NCBI GenBank assembly: GCA_964531675.1
Contig: CAZHFW010000021.1
Span: 7,661 to 71,660 of the forward strand
Direction of reading: 5' to 3'
Source: CAZHFW01 sp964531675
Lineage (GTDB): Bacteria > Planctomycetota > Phycisphaerae > Phycisphaerales > UBA1924
DNA length: 64,000 bases
Positions 1 through 10,646 of this stretch are shown piece by piece. The position numbers and the translations under genes were made by a program. The notes beneath the pieces were generated by a model. The model was not told the origin of the DNA and made no database searches. It saw only the letters and a list, made by a program, of their open reading frames with translations. How positions within the stretch are numbered: position 1 is the first letter of the stretch; the number at the start of each line of letters is the position of its first letter.

Positions 1-1
1 C

Positions 2-667
2 CTGATGGCCGCCAGCGTCATGTCCGCGCCCGGCGCGATCATCATGGCCAAGATCATGGTCCCCGAGACCGAGACGCCTCCCGACGAGTCCGCCGAGGCG
101 CTGCTCAAGGAGGAACGCACGACCCGCAATGTCATGGACGCCGCAGCATCCGGCGCTTCCGATGGCTTGCACCTGGCCCTGAACGTCGCCGCGATGCTCG
201 TCGCCTTCGTCGCCCTGCTCGCGATGGTGAACTGGCCCCTGGCCGCGATCAGCCAGTGGGGCCCGATCGACGCCTGGCGCAGCGCCAACCACATGCCCGT
301 GTTCACGCTTCAGAATCTGCTGGGGATCGTCTTCAGGCCCATCGCGTTCCTGATCGGCGTCCCTTGGGGCGAGTCGGGCGTGGTGGGGGGGCTTATGGGC
401 ACCCAGATCATCGCGACCGAGTTCATCGCCTATCGCGATCTCTCGGAACTGATCCCCAAGCACGCCATCTCGCCGCGCTCGGCCCAGATCGCCGCCTACG
501 CCCTCTGCGGCTTCTCCAACGTGCCTTCCATCGCCATCCAGATCGGAGGCCTCAGCGCCATGGCGCCCTCACGCCGCGCTGACCTGGCGACCCTGGGCCC
601 CAAGGCGATGTTCGCCGGCGCACTTTCATGCTGGCTCGGCGGCGCCGTCGCAAGCCTGTTCATCTGA
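2..667 (+). CDS. Concentrative nucleoside transporter (CNT/NupC family), C-terminal part
   Basis: The frame is open from base 2, so the N-terminus lies outside the window. The visible part begins with SVMSAPGAIIMAK, close to the conserved SVMSAPAA segment of CNT permeases. A predicted cytoplasmic stretch follows, then several hydrophobic segments and the family-like stretch LMGTQIIATEFIAY, with GFSNVPSIAIQIGGL near the end. CNT proteins import nucleosides with Na+ or H+ through the inner membrane. The next gene is on the other strand, so this is the last gene of its unit. The family call is firm; substrate and ion cannot be read from the fragment. Confidence 0.88.
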   Translation: MMAASVMSAPGAIIMAKIMVPETETPPDESAEALLKEERTTRNVMDAAASGASDGLHLALNVAAMLVAFVALLAMVNWPLAAISQWGPIDAWRSANHMPVFTLQNLLGIVFRPIAFLIGVPWGESGVVGGLMGTQIIATEFIAYRDLSELIPKHAISPRSAQIAAYALCGFSNVPSIAIQIGGLSAMAPSRRADLATLGPKAMFAGALSCWLGGAVASLFI

Positions 668-722
668 ACGACCCGCCGTCAGAGCGCACTCGCGCAAGCG
701 AGACGCCTCGTTCTGCTCGCGA

Positions 723-1958
723 TCACTCCGCACTGCGTTGCAGCGCCAGGCGGTACTCGCTCTGCCAGACCGGGTACCTCACCTCGCACCGGTACACCGA
801 GCACTTGCCGGGCTCGGTACCCGCCGCCGCCAGCGCTTCCATCGCCAGATCGCTCTGGCGGTCGTGCAGCGAGCTGTTGCCGGTCATCGCACGCTTCCCG
901 AGCGTCTGCACAATGGGCCACTCGGGCAAACGCTCATGCCAGACCGACGCGGGGTCCACGCCTGGCATGTCGCCCGGCGGCGCCGCCAGCGTCACGCATT
1001 GCACGCTGGGCGAAAGCTCCAGCCCCGCGGACGAATCAACGTACACATCGAGCACCAGCGCCCGCGTGGGCTCGCTGATGCGTGCCGCGATGTTGAGCGT
1101 GCGGTCCGACGCGTCGTCCGATTTCGGCAAGAGCACGCTCTCGAAGACCAGGGCCAGATCCACCGGGAGGCTCTCGCCCGTTTCCGGCCTGGAAGGAGGC
1201 TCGGCAACCAGCACTGTGCGTCCCGCGGCTGCATCGATCGTGTTGATCCGCAGCGCGGGCGTGGTCAGCCTCTCAATGACTTTGTAAGGCGGTTCGTTTT
1301 CCTTCCCGGTCGAAGCCGGCGCTTTCGACGGCGCGAACCGCGCCCGCCAGTTGGCCAGTTGGAACGGCGCGATGGGCCTCGCGAATGGCTGATGCACGAT
1401 CCCGGACTGACGCGATGCGACGGTCATCCAGAGCTTGGGCTTGCCCGATGCGTCCGCGGTCAAGACCGCGACCACGGACTTCACCGAGACTTCCTCGCCC
1501 GTGAGCTCGCGGGCCGCTTCGAAGAGCGCCCGGCGTCTCGCCTCGGCCGCCGCCATCTCGGGCTCGCCCTTGGCTTCCGGGGAACGCCCGCGCACGCGCG
1601 ACAGGTCCGCGATGAGCGAACGCTGCGTGAGGTTCGATTCATCCAGGAAGAGCTGATACTCCTGGACCGCGGCCCGCGCCGCGCTCACGCGGTCAGCATC
1701 CACGCCGCGCCGCTCGCACGCCGCCAGGTGATTGAGCAGACCATCGATGCCCGGGAAGCGCGCAAAGCACTCCAGCTCGTCCCGCGCCTTGTTGACGCCC
1801 TCAACCACCCGCTGGCACGTGGCCTTATGCACGCCAAGCCAACGGCTCATGCCGCCGATCGTTCGGGCGTTGTTTGGAAGCGATTCCAAGACACGCCGGA
1901 ACGTGGACCGGAGACGGTCGCCCACACGCCGAGCACGAATGAGGTCTCGTTCGAGCAC
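723..1958 (-). CDS. Conserved hypothetical protein with N-terminal helix-turn-helix-like segment
   Basis: The protein has 411 residues, starts with GTG and matches no family I recognise. Residues about 30-55 (TIGGMSRWLGVHKATCQRVV) look like a helix-turn-helix of the kind that reads a replication or transcription site. A helical, charged region of about 100 residues follows, and the C-terminal half is richer in beta structure. No signal peptide or membrane segment is visible, so it is probably cytoplasmic. A regulator is a possibility only. It is transcribed alone; the methyltransferase gene upstream on the same strand ends 299 bases before its start. Confidence 0.6.
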   Translation of the reverse strand: MLERDLIRARRVGDRLRSTFRRVLESLPNNARTIGGMSRWLGVHKATCQRVVEGVNKARDELECFARFPGIDGLLNHLAACERRGVDADRVSAARAAVQEYQLFLDESNLTQRSLIADLSRVRGRSPEAKGEPEMAAAEARRRALFEAARELTGEEVSVKSVVAVLTADASGKPKLWMTVASRQSGIVHQPFARPIAPFQLANWRARFAPSKAPASTGKENEPPYKVIERLTTPALRINTIDAAAGRTVLVAEPPSRPETGESLPVDLALVFESVLLPKSDDASDRTLNIAARISEPTRALVLDVYVDSSAGLELSPSVQCVTLAAPPGDMPGVDPASVWHERLPEWPIVQTLGKRAMTGNSSLHDRQSDLAMEALAAAGTEPGKCSVYRCEVRYPVWQSEYRLALQRSAE

Positions 1959-2020
1959 ACGTGGTTTGTAGCCGGTGGCGGGCTGCGAAACTAGGGGGTA
2001 TCGGTGGAATGTGAAACTCT

Positions 2021-2041
2021 CAGCCCCGGTTCTGGGGGCTG
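2021..2041. repeat. Inverted repeat (CAGCCCC/GGGGCTG)
   Basis: Arms CAGCCCC and GGGGCTG flank a short GGTTCTG spacer in the 299-base space between the methyltransferase stop and the start at 1958. It could be an operator or a leader hairpin of the 723-1958 gene. The rest of this space holds no gene I can support. Confidence 0.4.
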
Positions 2042-2226
2042 TAATGGATGTATGGCGTCTGCTGAATACTCGATTGACGGATCCGGGTTTCCCGGTATCG
2101 TGGAATCTCTCTGAGATTCGTTCCGCGACCAGACCAGCGGAAACAGCGGCGAGCCCGGCTCTCTCCTCGGCGGGCTTGCTCGGTCAAGCCGCTCAGAAAA
2201 GGTCCCTCAGAGTTTGTTCTGACCAG

Positions 2227-2263
2227 GCGGGCGCGGCTCGTGGACGCGCCCGCTTGTTTATTG
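2227..2263. terminator. Hairpin with T-rich flank next to the methyltransferase stop
   Basis: Perfect 9-bp arms GCGGGCGCG and CGCGCCCGC are followed on the + strand by TTGTTTATTG. On the - strand the hairpin starts 4 bases after the methyltransferase stop codon, the usual place for a terminator, but the T-rich side faces the + strand. It may end transcription of the methyltransferase, or mark the 3' end of an unknown + strand transcript. Confidence 0.5.
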
Positions 2264-3034
2264 CGCTCGAAGTCCCGCCCGACGCGCCGCCACGATCACC
2301 GGGCGGAGTTTGGTCTCCAGCAATGCCGCCGCGGCATATTGATCCTCAACGAAGCGCGCCAGCAGCCGCCGCAGGCTTGGCTCACGCTCCGCCAATCGCG
2401 CGGCCCGATGCTCCAACGCGCGGATCGTCCGGGCCGCGTGGGCGTGCCAGACCCGCGCGGGGATCGGTTGGGCGGAGAGCACGACGTCGCCGCGCTCGCG
2501 CACCATTTCCTTGATCTCGGGCAGCGTCACGCCGCCGATGCGTCCGCGCGCATTGACCCGGACCGCATCATCAAACACGTACACGCCGCTTGGCTTCACG
2601 CACGCCCGCAGCATGTCGATCGCGTCGTCGCCTCCGAAGAGGCCGATCATGACGGCTGCGTCCGCGCGCGCACGAAAGCCGCGGATGTCGCGCACCACGA
2701 ATCGGCAGCGATCACCCACACCTTGCGTACGTGCTGCGGCCCGTGCCGCGCGCACGAACACGGTGCTCGCATCGACGCCCGTGACACGCACGCCAAGCTC
2801 GCACGCCAGCGCAATCCCGATCGCTCCCTTGCCGCAAGCCAGATCGGCGACCTCGGCGTCCGCGCCGATCCCCGCCTTGCGCAGGACCTGCACGACCCGC
2901 TCGGGCATCGAACCCATCGCCTGAAGGTCCGCAAAGAGTTCCCCGAGCCAAGGGGTGAGGGCGGGCGAGGCCCCGACGGAGGCGGCGATCTGCTTCTCAA
3001 GTAGGTTGGGCCGGGAGGGCATGGACCGCATCAT
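2258..3034 (-). CDS. Class I SAM-dependent methyltransferase
   Basis: The 258-residue protein has a Rossmann methyltransferase core. Motif I reads VADLACGKGAIGIALA, followed by VTGVDAS (acidic residue for the SAM ribose) and a motif IV-like stretch ADAAVMIGLFGGDD. The aspartates and glycine loop needed to bind S-adenosylmethionine are present. The substrate is unknown. The frame stays open to 3112, but the upstream part is Ala/Gly-rich and runs towards the dnaK promoter, so I chose an ATG at 3034 (ATG codons at 3031 and 3022 are alternatives). No Shine-Dalgarno site is clear. It is divergent from dnaK. Confidence 0.75.
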   Translation of the reverse strand: MMRSMPSRPNLLEKQIAASVGASPALTPWLGELFADLQAMGSMPERVVQVLRKAGIGADAEVADLACGKGAIGIALACELGVRVTGVDASTVFVRAARAAARTQGVGDRCRFVVRDIRGFRARADAAVMIGLFGGDDAIDMLRACVKPSGVYVFDDAVRVNARGRIGGVTLPEIKEMVRERGDVVLSAQPIPARVWHAHAARTIRALEHRAARLAEREPSLRRLLARFVEDQYAAAALLETKLRPVIVAARRAGLRAQ

Positions 3035-3155
3035 TGCCCCCGCCCCGCCCGCGAGCCCTGCCAATCCGGCAGACATGGCCAGGCCGGTCACCCCGAACGC
3101 CCGCTCCCGCACCGCTGCAGGCCCCTTTCCCGGCGCAGATCCCGGGGGTCGGGCT

Positions 3156-3170
3156 TGGCACGCCCGTTGC
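3156..3170 (+). promoter_or_regulatory. Sigma-54-type promoter upstream of dnaK
   Basis: TGGCACG, four bases, then TTGC matches the RpoN (-24/-12) consensus at every strongly conserved position, including GG and GC at the correct 10-bp spacing. The predicted transcript would start near 3181 and leave a leader of about 64 nt before the dnaK ATG. No CIRCE element and no clear sigma-32-type promoter were seen nearby. Confidence 0.6.
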
Positions 3171-3244
3171 CATTTCTCCTCTCACACGACGGCACGCCAC
3201 CCTTTCCAAGGGCGGCACCGGCATGGCAGGAAGGAACCCCAACA

Positions 3245-5179
<1,935 letters not shown>

Positions 5180-5243
5180 GAGAGGCACCGGGCATCGGAC
5201 ACCAATCCCCCGGGCCGTGCCGAACAGTCAGAGACCCAACGAG

Positions 5244-5272
5244 CCCCCGGCGCAAGCCGGGGGTTTTGTTTT
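5244..5272 (+). terminator. Intrinsic terminator of dnaK
   Basis: An 8-bp perfect stem, CCCCCGGC/GCCGGGGG, with a GCAA tetraloop is followed by TTTTGTTTT. This is a textbook Rho-independent terminator and separates dnaK from the DUF429 gene. Confidence 0.93.
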
Positions 5273-5321
5273 CGGCGTCAGCGACGCGATACGCTCTGGC
5301 CTCGGATCACGGAGATGCTGC

Positions 5322-6050
5322 ATGCCTCGCACGCAACGAGGAGTCGCACTCGGCCTGGATGGCTGCCCCGCCGGCTGGTTCGCCTGGCGCTGGCATCGAG
5401 CCGGATTCACCCACCACGTCTATCCGACCTTGCTGCACGCATGGGACGCCAATCCTGACGCGGCGGCCATCGTCGTGGACATCCCGATCGGCCTGCCGCG
5501 GGCGGTGCGTGGGTGCGAGGTGGACGCCAAGCGGATCCTCGGGCGGTGCAACTCGCGTGTGTTCCTGACGCCGTCGCGGGAGGTGGTCGGCGCCGCCAGC
5601 TATCCCGAGGCCAACGCACTTTCACGGCGGCTCTTGGACAAGGGTATTTCCAAGCAGTTCTGGAACATCGCGCCCAAGATCCGCGAGGCCGACGCGCTGC
5701 TGCGAAAGCACCCGCGGGCCCGCGAGGTTGTCCGCGAATGCCATCCGGAGATCTGTTTCTGGGGCCTCTCGGGTCGGGTGATCGAGGCGAACAAGAAAAC
5801 CGACGAGGGTTTCCAGGAGCGTGCCAACGTGCTCGAACAGTCCCGCCGCGGGACCTGGCCCCTGCTCCGCGACGCGATCGCGTCAACGCCCCGAAAGGTG
5901 GCGGCACGCGACGACATCGTGGACGCCATGGTCGCGGCGCTCACCGCGCTCGCGATCGTGGAGGAGCCCGCCAAGGTGCGCACGCTTCCCGAGAAGCCCC
6001 CAAGAGATGAACTCGGGATCAGGGTGGAGATGGTGTATCGAGTTCTCTGA
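5322..6050 (+). CDS. DUF429 domain protein (predicted RNase H-like fold)
   Basis: The 242-residue protein starts near GVALGLDGCPAGWFAW, the usual opening of DUF429, and continues with VVDIPIGLP, PSREVV, FWNIAPKIREAD, VRECHPEICFWGLSG and ARDDIVDAMVAALTA. The spaced acidic residues agree with the RNase H-like nuclease fold proposed for the family, but no activity is established. An upstream in-frame start would lie within the dnaK terminator region, so the ATG at 5322, after GGAG, was chosen. The last 32 bases overlap the 3' end of rdgB on the other strand. Confidence 0.82.
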   Translation: MPRTQRGVALGLDGCPAGWFAWRWHRAGFTHHVYPTLLHAWDANPDAAAIVVDIPIGLPRAVRGCEVDAKRILGRCNSRVFLTPSREVVGAASYPEANALSRRLLDKGISKQFWNIAPKIREADALLRKHPRAREVVRECHPEICFWGLSGRVIEANKKTDEGFQERANVLEQSRRGTWPLLRDAIASTPRKVAARDDIVDAMVAALTALAIVEEPAKVRTLPEKPPRDELGIRVEMVYRVL

Positions 6051-6744
6051 TGGTGAACCGCCGCAGTTCGGCCGCCATCAGCTCCGCGGCCTTGGCGCGA
6101 TGACTCCGCTTGTTCTTCTGTTCTGGCGGCATCTCGGCGCCGGTGAACTTGAACTCCGGCGCGACCAGAAAGAGCGGGTCATAGCCAAACCCGTTCTCGC
6201 CCCGAGGCACCTGGCCCGCAAGACCAATCCGGCCTTCGAAGGTGCCGCGAACCAGCACCATCACCCTACCTGAGCTTGTGGCAGGGGCATGCTGGCCCCC
6301 TCCTGGAGCTGCTGCCAGCGCCATCACGCACACAAACCGCGCCCCGCGCCGCTCGACCGGCACGCCTTCGAGCTCGCGCATCACCCTCGCGTTGTTGGCG
6401 GCATCGCGCTGGGCGCGGGACATGCCTTTCTCGATGCCGTCGGTGCAGTAATGCGAGGAGATCACGCCGGGCTTACCTCCGAGGGCATCGATCTCGATGC
6501 CCGAGTCGTCGGCGAGACAGAGCATCCCGGTCTGCTCCGCGTAGGACAGCGCCTTGATCTGCGCGTTCTGCTCGAAGCTCGTCCCGGTCTCGGCGGGTTC
6601 AGCGAGCGTCTTTCCGGGCGTCGCTTCCGACAGGGACAGGAGCCGAACCCGCGTCAGGCCGAGCCCCGCGAAGATCGCCGAGAGCTCCTCCACCTTGTGC
6701 GGATTTCCAGTGGCCATCACGATCGAGAGGGTCGGGGCTTCCAT
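6019..6744 (-). CDS. rdgB: Non-canonical purine NTP pyrophosphatase (RdgB/HAM1 family)
   Basis: The 241-residue protein begins with SIVMATGNPHKVEEL, the HAM1 signature that binds the triphosphate. It also has CLADDSGIEIDALGG, ENGFGYDPLF and SHRAKA near the end, all typical of inosine/xanthosine triphosphate pyrophosphatases. These enzymes clean dITP, XTP and similar bases from the nucleotide pool, making NMP and PPi. The protein is some 40 residues longer than usual; the extra part includes a Gly/Ala-rich loop around residues 145-165. A TTG start 7 codons upstream is possible, but the ATG at 6744 fits the family better. Its 3' end overlaps the DUF429 gene by 32 bases. Confidence 0.93.
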   Translation of the reverse strand: MEAPTLSIVMATGNPHKVEELSAIFAGLGLTRVRLLSLSEATPGKTLAEPAETGTSFEQNAQIKALSYAEQTGMLCLADDSGIEIDALGGKPGVISSHYCTDGIEKGMSRAQRDAANNARVMRELEGVPVERRGARFVCVMALAAAPGGGQHAPATSSGRVMVLVRGTFEGRIGLAGQVPRGENGFGYDPLFLVAPEFKFTGAEMPPEQKNKRSHRAKAAELMAAELRRFTIRELDTPSPP

Positions 6745-6804
6745 GGGCGGATTGTTCGCCTTCAACCCGCACCAGGGCGGATCCGAAACCCGCTTCTCGC
6801 CCCC

Positions 6805-6810
6805 TAGAGT
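6805..6810 (+). promoter_or_regulatory. Putative -10 element (TAGAGT) of the sugar kinase gene
   Basis: Eight bases separate this hexamer from the ATG at 6819, and no Shine-Dalgarno site lies between them. The transcript is predicted to start at or beside the start codon. Confidence 0.5.
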
Positions 6811-6818
6811 CTGCCCCT

Positions 6819-8039
6819 ATGTCAGCTGCCCATCCCCGTTCCCGCTCCGACATCGCCCGTTCCGCCGCTGCGGCCCTCGAGAAGATCGGCCCGGCGGGCC
6901 TCACCGCGGTGAGCGCCCTGGTCGGCTTCGATGGCTTCATCGACTACATCATCGATGTCGTCGACAAGCGCCAGAGCATGACCCCGACGGGCTACACGAA
7001 GTTCTCGACCATCGACCAGTTCGCGGTCCGCGTCGGCGCCGCCAGCGGCAAGAGCACGAACATCGAGCTCGTCGTGCACGAGGAACGCTTCGGAGGCAAC
7101 GGCCCGCTCATGGCGGGCGCGATGGGGCGTGCGGGGCTCAGCGTGACCTACATCGGTTGCGTCGGAAAGAACGAAGCGCCCCGAGAGCTGAATCCCATCT
7201 ACAAGGAGCTCGCGACCCGCTGCGAACGCGTCATCCCCGTCGCGCCGCCCGCGACCACCGAGGCCCTCGAGTTCGACGACGGCAAGCTCATGCTGGGCAA
7301 GCCCCACAACATCCAGCGCGTTAACTGGGAGCTCCTCACCAAGGCCATCGGCGTGGAAGAGCTCAAGCGCATGTTCACCCGCGCCCGCCTGATCGGCATG
7401 GTCAACTGGGTCATGATGGGCGGCGTCGAGAGCATCTGGGACGGCCTGTGCCGCGAGGTCTTCCCGAACCTTGGCGAGCCGCCGCGTGCGCCCAACGGCG
7501 CGACGGGCGTGCGCCGGGTCTTCATCGACCTGTGCGATCCCGCCAAGCGCACCGACGCGGACATCAACAACGCCATGACGCTGCTCAAGCGCATGAACCG
7601 CCATGTCCCCGTCACGCTCGGGCTCAACCAGAGCGAGGCCGAGCGCATCGCGCAGGTCCTCGGGCTTGACGTCTTCACGAACGCCAACCAGCACACCCTG
7701 GGCGAGGTCATCCGTCAGGCCTCTGTCGCGATCCGCAACGCCCTGGGCATTGCGTGCGTCGTCGTGCATCCGCGCGAGGGCGCCGCTGCGGCCTTGGCCG
7801 ACAACGGGAAGGTGACCTCCGCCTGGTTCGAAGGGCCTTTCACGTCCAAGCCCAAGCTCTCCACCGGCGCGGGCGACCACTTCAATGGCGGATTCGCCAT
7901 GGCGCAGACCATGGGCCTGGGCCTGGAAGAATGCCTCGCGGTCGGCTGCGCCACCAGCGGCGTGTACGTCCGCGACGCGCTGTCTCCCAATCTCGCCCGC
8001 CTGATCGAGTTCCTGCGCTCGCTGCCCGGTGCTGAGTAA
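6819..8039 (+). CDS. PfkB/ribokinase family sugar kinase
   Basis: The 406-residue protein carries PfkB motifs: FGGNGPLMAGAMGRAG in the N-terminal half (binding of the sugar) and STGAGDHFNGGFAMA near residue 350, where the aspartate of GAGD is the catalytic base. It is longer than ribokinase (about 310 residues), with extra sequence around residues 130-230. The sugar cannot be predicted. The gene is monocistronic and ends 8 bases before the convergent ankyrin gene. Its start is set by the ATG that follows a TANNNT box. Confidence 0.85.
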   Translation: MSAAHPRSRSDIARSAAAALEKIGPAGLTAVSALVGFDGFIDYIIDVVDKRQSMTPTGYTKFSTIDQFAVRVGAASGKSTNIELVVHEERFGGNGPLMAGAMGRAGLSVTYIGCVGKNEAPRELNPIYKELATRCERVIPVAPPATTEALEFDDGKLMLGKPHNIQRVNWELLTKAIGVEELKRMFTRARLIGMVNWVMMGGVESIWDGLCREVFPNLGEPPRAPNGATGVRRVFIDLCDPAKRTDADINNAMTLLKRMNRHVPVTLGLNQSEAERIAQVLGLDVFTNANQHTLGEVIRQASVAIRNALGIACVVVHPREGAAAALADNGKVTSAWFEGPFTSKPKLSTGAGDHFNGGFAMAQTMGLGLEECLAVGCATSGVYVRDALSPNLARLIEFLRSLPGAE

Positions 8040-8047
8040 GGGGGCTC

Positions 8048-8899
8048 TCAGCTCTCGCGACGCGCACTCAGCGCAGGTTCGGGCGCCAGGATGCTGACCT
8101 GCGTCGCGCGATCGCCTTCCACGTTGAACTTCAGGCGAACCGACGGCACGCCGCTCGGGAAGAACTCGTGCTCCGAGACGCGGGTGAGCTGGCGGGGCTG
8201 ATCCTCGTTGTGTTGAAACGAGAGTTTGCCCTTGTCCAGGAAGATCCGGAAGCGGATGGGAGTGGCGTCCGTTGATGCGTACGAGCCCGCATAGACCGCG
8301 GCGCGAGCCTCATCGAGTGCAATGGATGCCGGCACGTCGTCCGCGCCTCCGAGCGAGGTGAGGAACTCCGCCACGCGGGCCGCATCGGATCCACCCGCCC
8401 TGGCGTGCTTGAGCAGCGTGATGTGGTGGGGGCCCAGCGTGCGCTGGATCCCGGGTCGGGCCGCGACCATCTGCTCCACGACGCCGAGCATCCCGAGCAT
8501 GGTCGCGGCGAAGATGTCGAGCCTCGCCCCGTGATCGAGCAGAAGCGTGGCGATCGACCGGTTTCCGGTGTGCGAGGCTGCGCCCAGCGCGGTTTCCCAG
8601 TCGCCGAATCCCCAGTCCCACGCGCTGTGCACCAGGCCCGGCGTGGCCTTGAGCATTGCTTCGACCTTGGGCAAGTTGCCATGGGCCGCGCCGACGAACG
8701 CGCGGACCAGATTCGAGGGCTGCTCGGGGAAGTCGGGCCAATCGCTCTTGGGCGTTGAGGAAGGCTCGGGCTGGGCCTCCGCCCCGGGGCAGAGGAGCAT
8801 CAGTCCCCCCAGGGCCGGGATCGCCAGCGTGCTGCGTCGGCTGAGCCTGGGTGCCGCGGCCAGATTGTCCTGTGGATTCACGGGCTTGCTCCAGAGCAT
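8048..8899 (-). CDS. Secreted ankyrin-repeat protein
   Basis: The 283-residue protein has an RRSTLAIPALGGLML leader near residue 20 that resembles a twin-arginine signal and ends at AEA. The middle part contains ankyrin-like units (VGAAHGNLPKVEAML, LGAASHTGNRSIATLLLDHG). The C-terminal 80 residues form a different beta-rich domain that reads like a generic lipocalin-type or DUF3471-like fold; I do not assign it. It probably acts outside the cytoplasm through protein contacts. A TTG start 9 codons upstream is possible, and the ATG at 8899 is preferred. Confidence 0.7.
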   Translation of the reverse strand: MLWSKPVNPQDNLAAAPRLSRRSTLAIPALGGLMLLCPGAEAQPEPSSTPKSDWPDFPEQPSNLVRAFVGAAHGNLPKVEAMLKATPGLVHSAWDWGFGDWETALGAASHTGNRSIATLLLDHGARLDIFAATMLGMLGVVEQMVAARPGIQRTLGPHHITLLKHARAGGSDAARVAEFLTSLGGADDVPASIALDEARAAVYAGSYASTDATPIRFRIFLDKGKLSFQHNEDQPRQLTRVSEHEFFPSGVPSVRLKFNVEGDRATQVSILAPEPALSARRES

Positions 8900-8963
8900 C
8901 ACCGCCACGCTGACGCAGACGCCCAAGCGGAGATCGGGTTCCGGAACAATGCGGACGCATGCC

Positions 8964-8969
8964 TAACCT
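8964..8969 (+). promoter_or_regulatory. Putative -10 element (TAACCT) of the aldehyde dehydrogenase gene
   Basis: Five bases separate the hexamer from the ATG at 8975, leaving no room for a ribosome-binding site. Confidence 0.5.
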
Positions 8970-8974
8970 TTGGC

Positions 8975-10504
8975 ATGTCCACCCACGCCTTGCTTGCGTC
9001 GCTTGGAATCGCGTCCGACCCCCGAATCGTTGCGCCTGGAACGCCCGGCGCGATCGACTCGTGCAACCCCGCGACCGGGCAGGCGATCGCGGGCGTGAAG
9101 CTCGACGACGCCGCGGGATATGAGCGGGCGATCGCTTTGGTTCACACAGCGTTTGTGCGCTGGCGCGAAGTTCCCTCCCCCGAGCGTGGCCTGGTCGTTC
9201 GCGCGATCGGTGAGGAGTTTCGTCGTCTGAAGAAGCCGCTGGGCGAGCTGGTCAGCCTCGAGGTTGGCAAGATCCGATCGGAGGGTGAGGGCGAGGTCCA
9301 GGAGGCGATCGATATCGCGGACTTTGCGCTGGGGCTCTCGCGCACGCTCTCGGGCCCGGTGCTGCAGAGCGAGCGCCCGCGCCATCGCATGTACGAGCAG
9401 TGGCTCCCGCTCGGGCCCATCGGCGTGATCACCGCGTTCAACTTCCCCGCTGCGGTGTGGGCCTGGAACAGCATGCTGGCCGCGGTCTGCGGCGACACCA
9501 TTCTCTGGAAGCCGAGCCTGCTTGCTCCCCTGACCTCCATCGCGTGCAACGCCATCGCCGATCGGGTCGCGACAGGGCTCGGGCATCCGGGTGTCTTCGG
9601 GCTGGTCATCGGCGCGGACGATGTCGTGGGCGAAGCCATGATCGCGGACCGCCGCCTGCCTCTGATCAGCGCCACCGGTTCGACGCGCATGGGCAAGCAC
9701 GTGGGCAAGGTCGTCGCGGGAAGGCTCGGGCGCACGCTTCTGGAACTGGGAGGCAACAACGCGGTCATCGTCACGCCCAGCGCGGATCTGGATCTGGCGC
9801 TGAAGGCGGTCACGTTCTCCGCGGTCGGCACCGCTGGCCAGCGCTGCACCACGACGCGAAGGCTCATTCTGCACGAGTCCATCGCGGACGCGTTCGTGGA
9901 CAAGCTCGCCCGGGCGTATCGGTCCATCCGCATCGGCGATCCGCTCGCGGATGGGACGCTCGTCGGGCCGCTCATCAACGCCCGGGCGGTCGAAGGATTC
10001 GAGCGGGCCATCGCTCAGGCCAAGGCCCAGGGCGGGAAGGTCGTCGTCGGCGGCGGACGGGCGACGAGCCTTTCGGGCCCCCTCGCAGGCGGGTGCTTTG
10101 TCGAGCCGACGATCATCCGGGCCCCCGCGGGCAACACGCTGGCGATCGCCCGCGAGGAGACCTTCGCGCCGATTCTGTACGTGTTTACCTATCGCGACCT
10201 CGACGAGGCCATCGCCATGCAGAACAGCGTGGATCAGGGCCTCTCCAGCGCCATTCTGACCGACAGCCTCCGCGAGTCCGAACGCTTCCTCAGCGTCTCG
10301 GGCTCGGGCAGTGATTGCGGCCTGGCCTATGTCAATCTGGGCACCAGCGGCGCCGAGATCGGCGGCGCCTTCGGCGGCGAAAAGGACACCGGAGGCGGGC
10401 GGGAAAGCGGTTCAGACGCCTGGAAGAGCTACATGCGACGCCAGAACGTCGTTGTGAACTTCGCTGGGGAATTCCGGCTGGCTCAAGGCGTACAGTTCGG
10501 ATGA
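8975..10504 (+). CDS. ALDH7-type aldehyde dehydrogenase (L-aminoadipate-semialdehyde dehydrogenase family)
   Basis: The 509-residue protein has the NAD-binding and catalytic motifs of aldehyde dehydrogenases: AFNFPAAVW, ELGGNNAVIV with the general-base Glu near 257, and GQRCTTTRR with the nucleophilic Cys at about residue 291. The segment NLGTSGAEIGGAFGGEKDTG near the C-terminus is characteristic of the ALDH7/antiquitin subgroup, which oxidises alpha-aminoadipate semialdehyde to 2-aminoadipate in lysine breakdown. Other aldehydes are possible substrates. No other lysine-catabolism gene is adjacent. A VOC/DUF1338-like gene at 45385 might act further along the same route, which is inference only. 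Confidence 0.9.
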   Translation: MSTHALLASLGIASDPRIVAPGTPGAIDSCNPATGQAIAGVKLDDAAGYERAIALVHTAFVRWREVPSPERGLVVRAIGEEFRRLKKPLGELVSLEVGKIRSEGEGEVQEAIDIADFALGLSRTLSGPVLQSERPRHRMYEQWLPLGPIGVITAFNFPAAVWAWNSMLAAVCGDTILWKPSLLAPLTSIACNAIADRVATGLGHPGVFGLVIGADDVVGEAMIADRRLPLISATGSTRMGKHVGKVVAGRLGRTLLELGGNNAVIVTPSADLDLALKAVTFSAVGTAGQRCTTTRRLILHESIADAFVDKLARAYRSIRIGDPLADGTLVGPLINARAVEGFERAIAQAKAQGGKVVVGGGRATSLSGPLAGGCFVEPTIIRAPAGNTLAIAREETFAPILYVFTYRDLDEAIAMQNSVDQGLSSAILTDSLRESERFLSVSGSGSDCGLAYVNLGTSGAEIGGAFGGEKDTGGGRESGSDAWKSYMRRQNVVVNFAGEFRLAQGVQFG

Positions 10505-10646
10505 TCGGCCAGGCCGGTCGTCGGCTCGCACAGTGGGGGGGCGGCTTCCCGGAACGCCAAGGATCCGGGCTCTCGTGATCAGGGCTCTCGTGTCGTTGGG
10601 TGAGGATGGGTCTGGTATGGGTTTTTTTCCGGCAAAGGGTGCAATC

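Noticed and set aside
1995..2263. tmRNA
   Set aside because: A GGGGCTGTAATGG stretch recalls a tmRNA 5' end, but no tRNA-like 3' half or tag frame is present.
2258..3112. Longer methyltransferase beginning at 3112
   Set aside because: The extra 26 residues are Gly/Ala-rich with no sign of a signal peptide or family likeness, and the stretch approaches the dnaK promoter.
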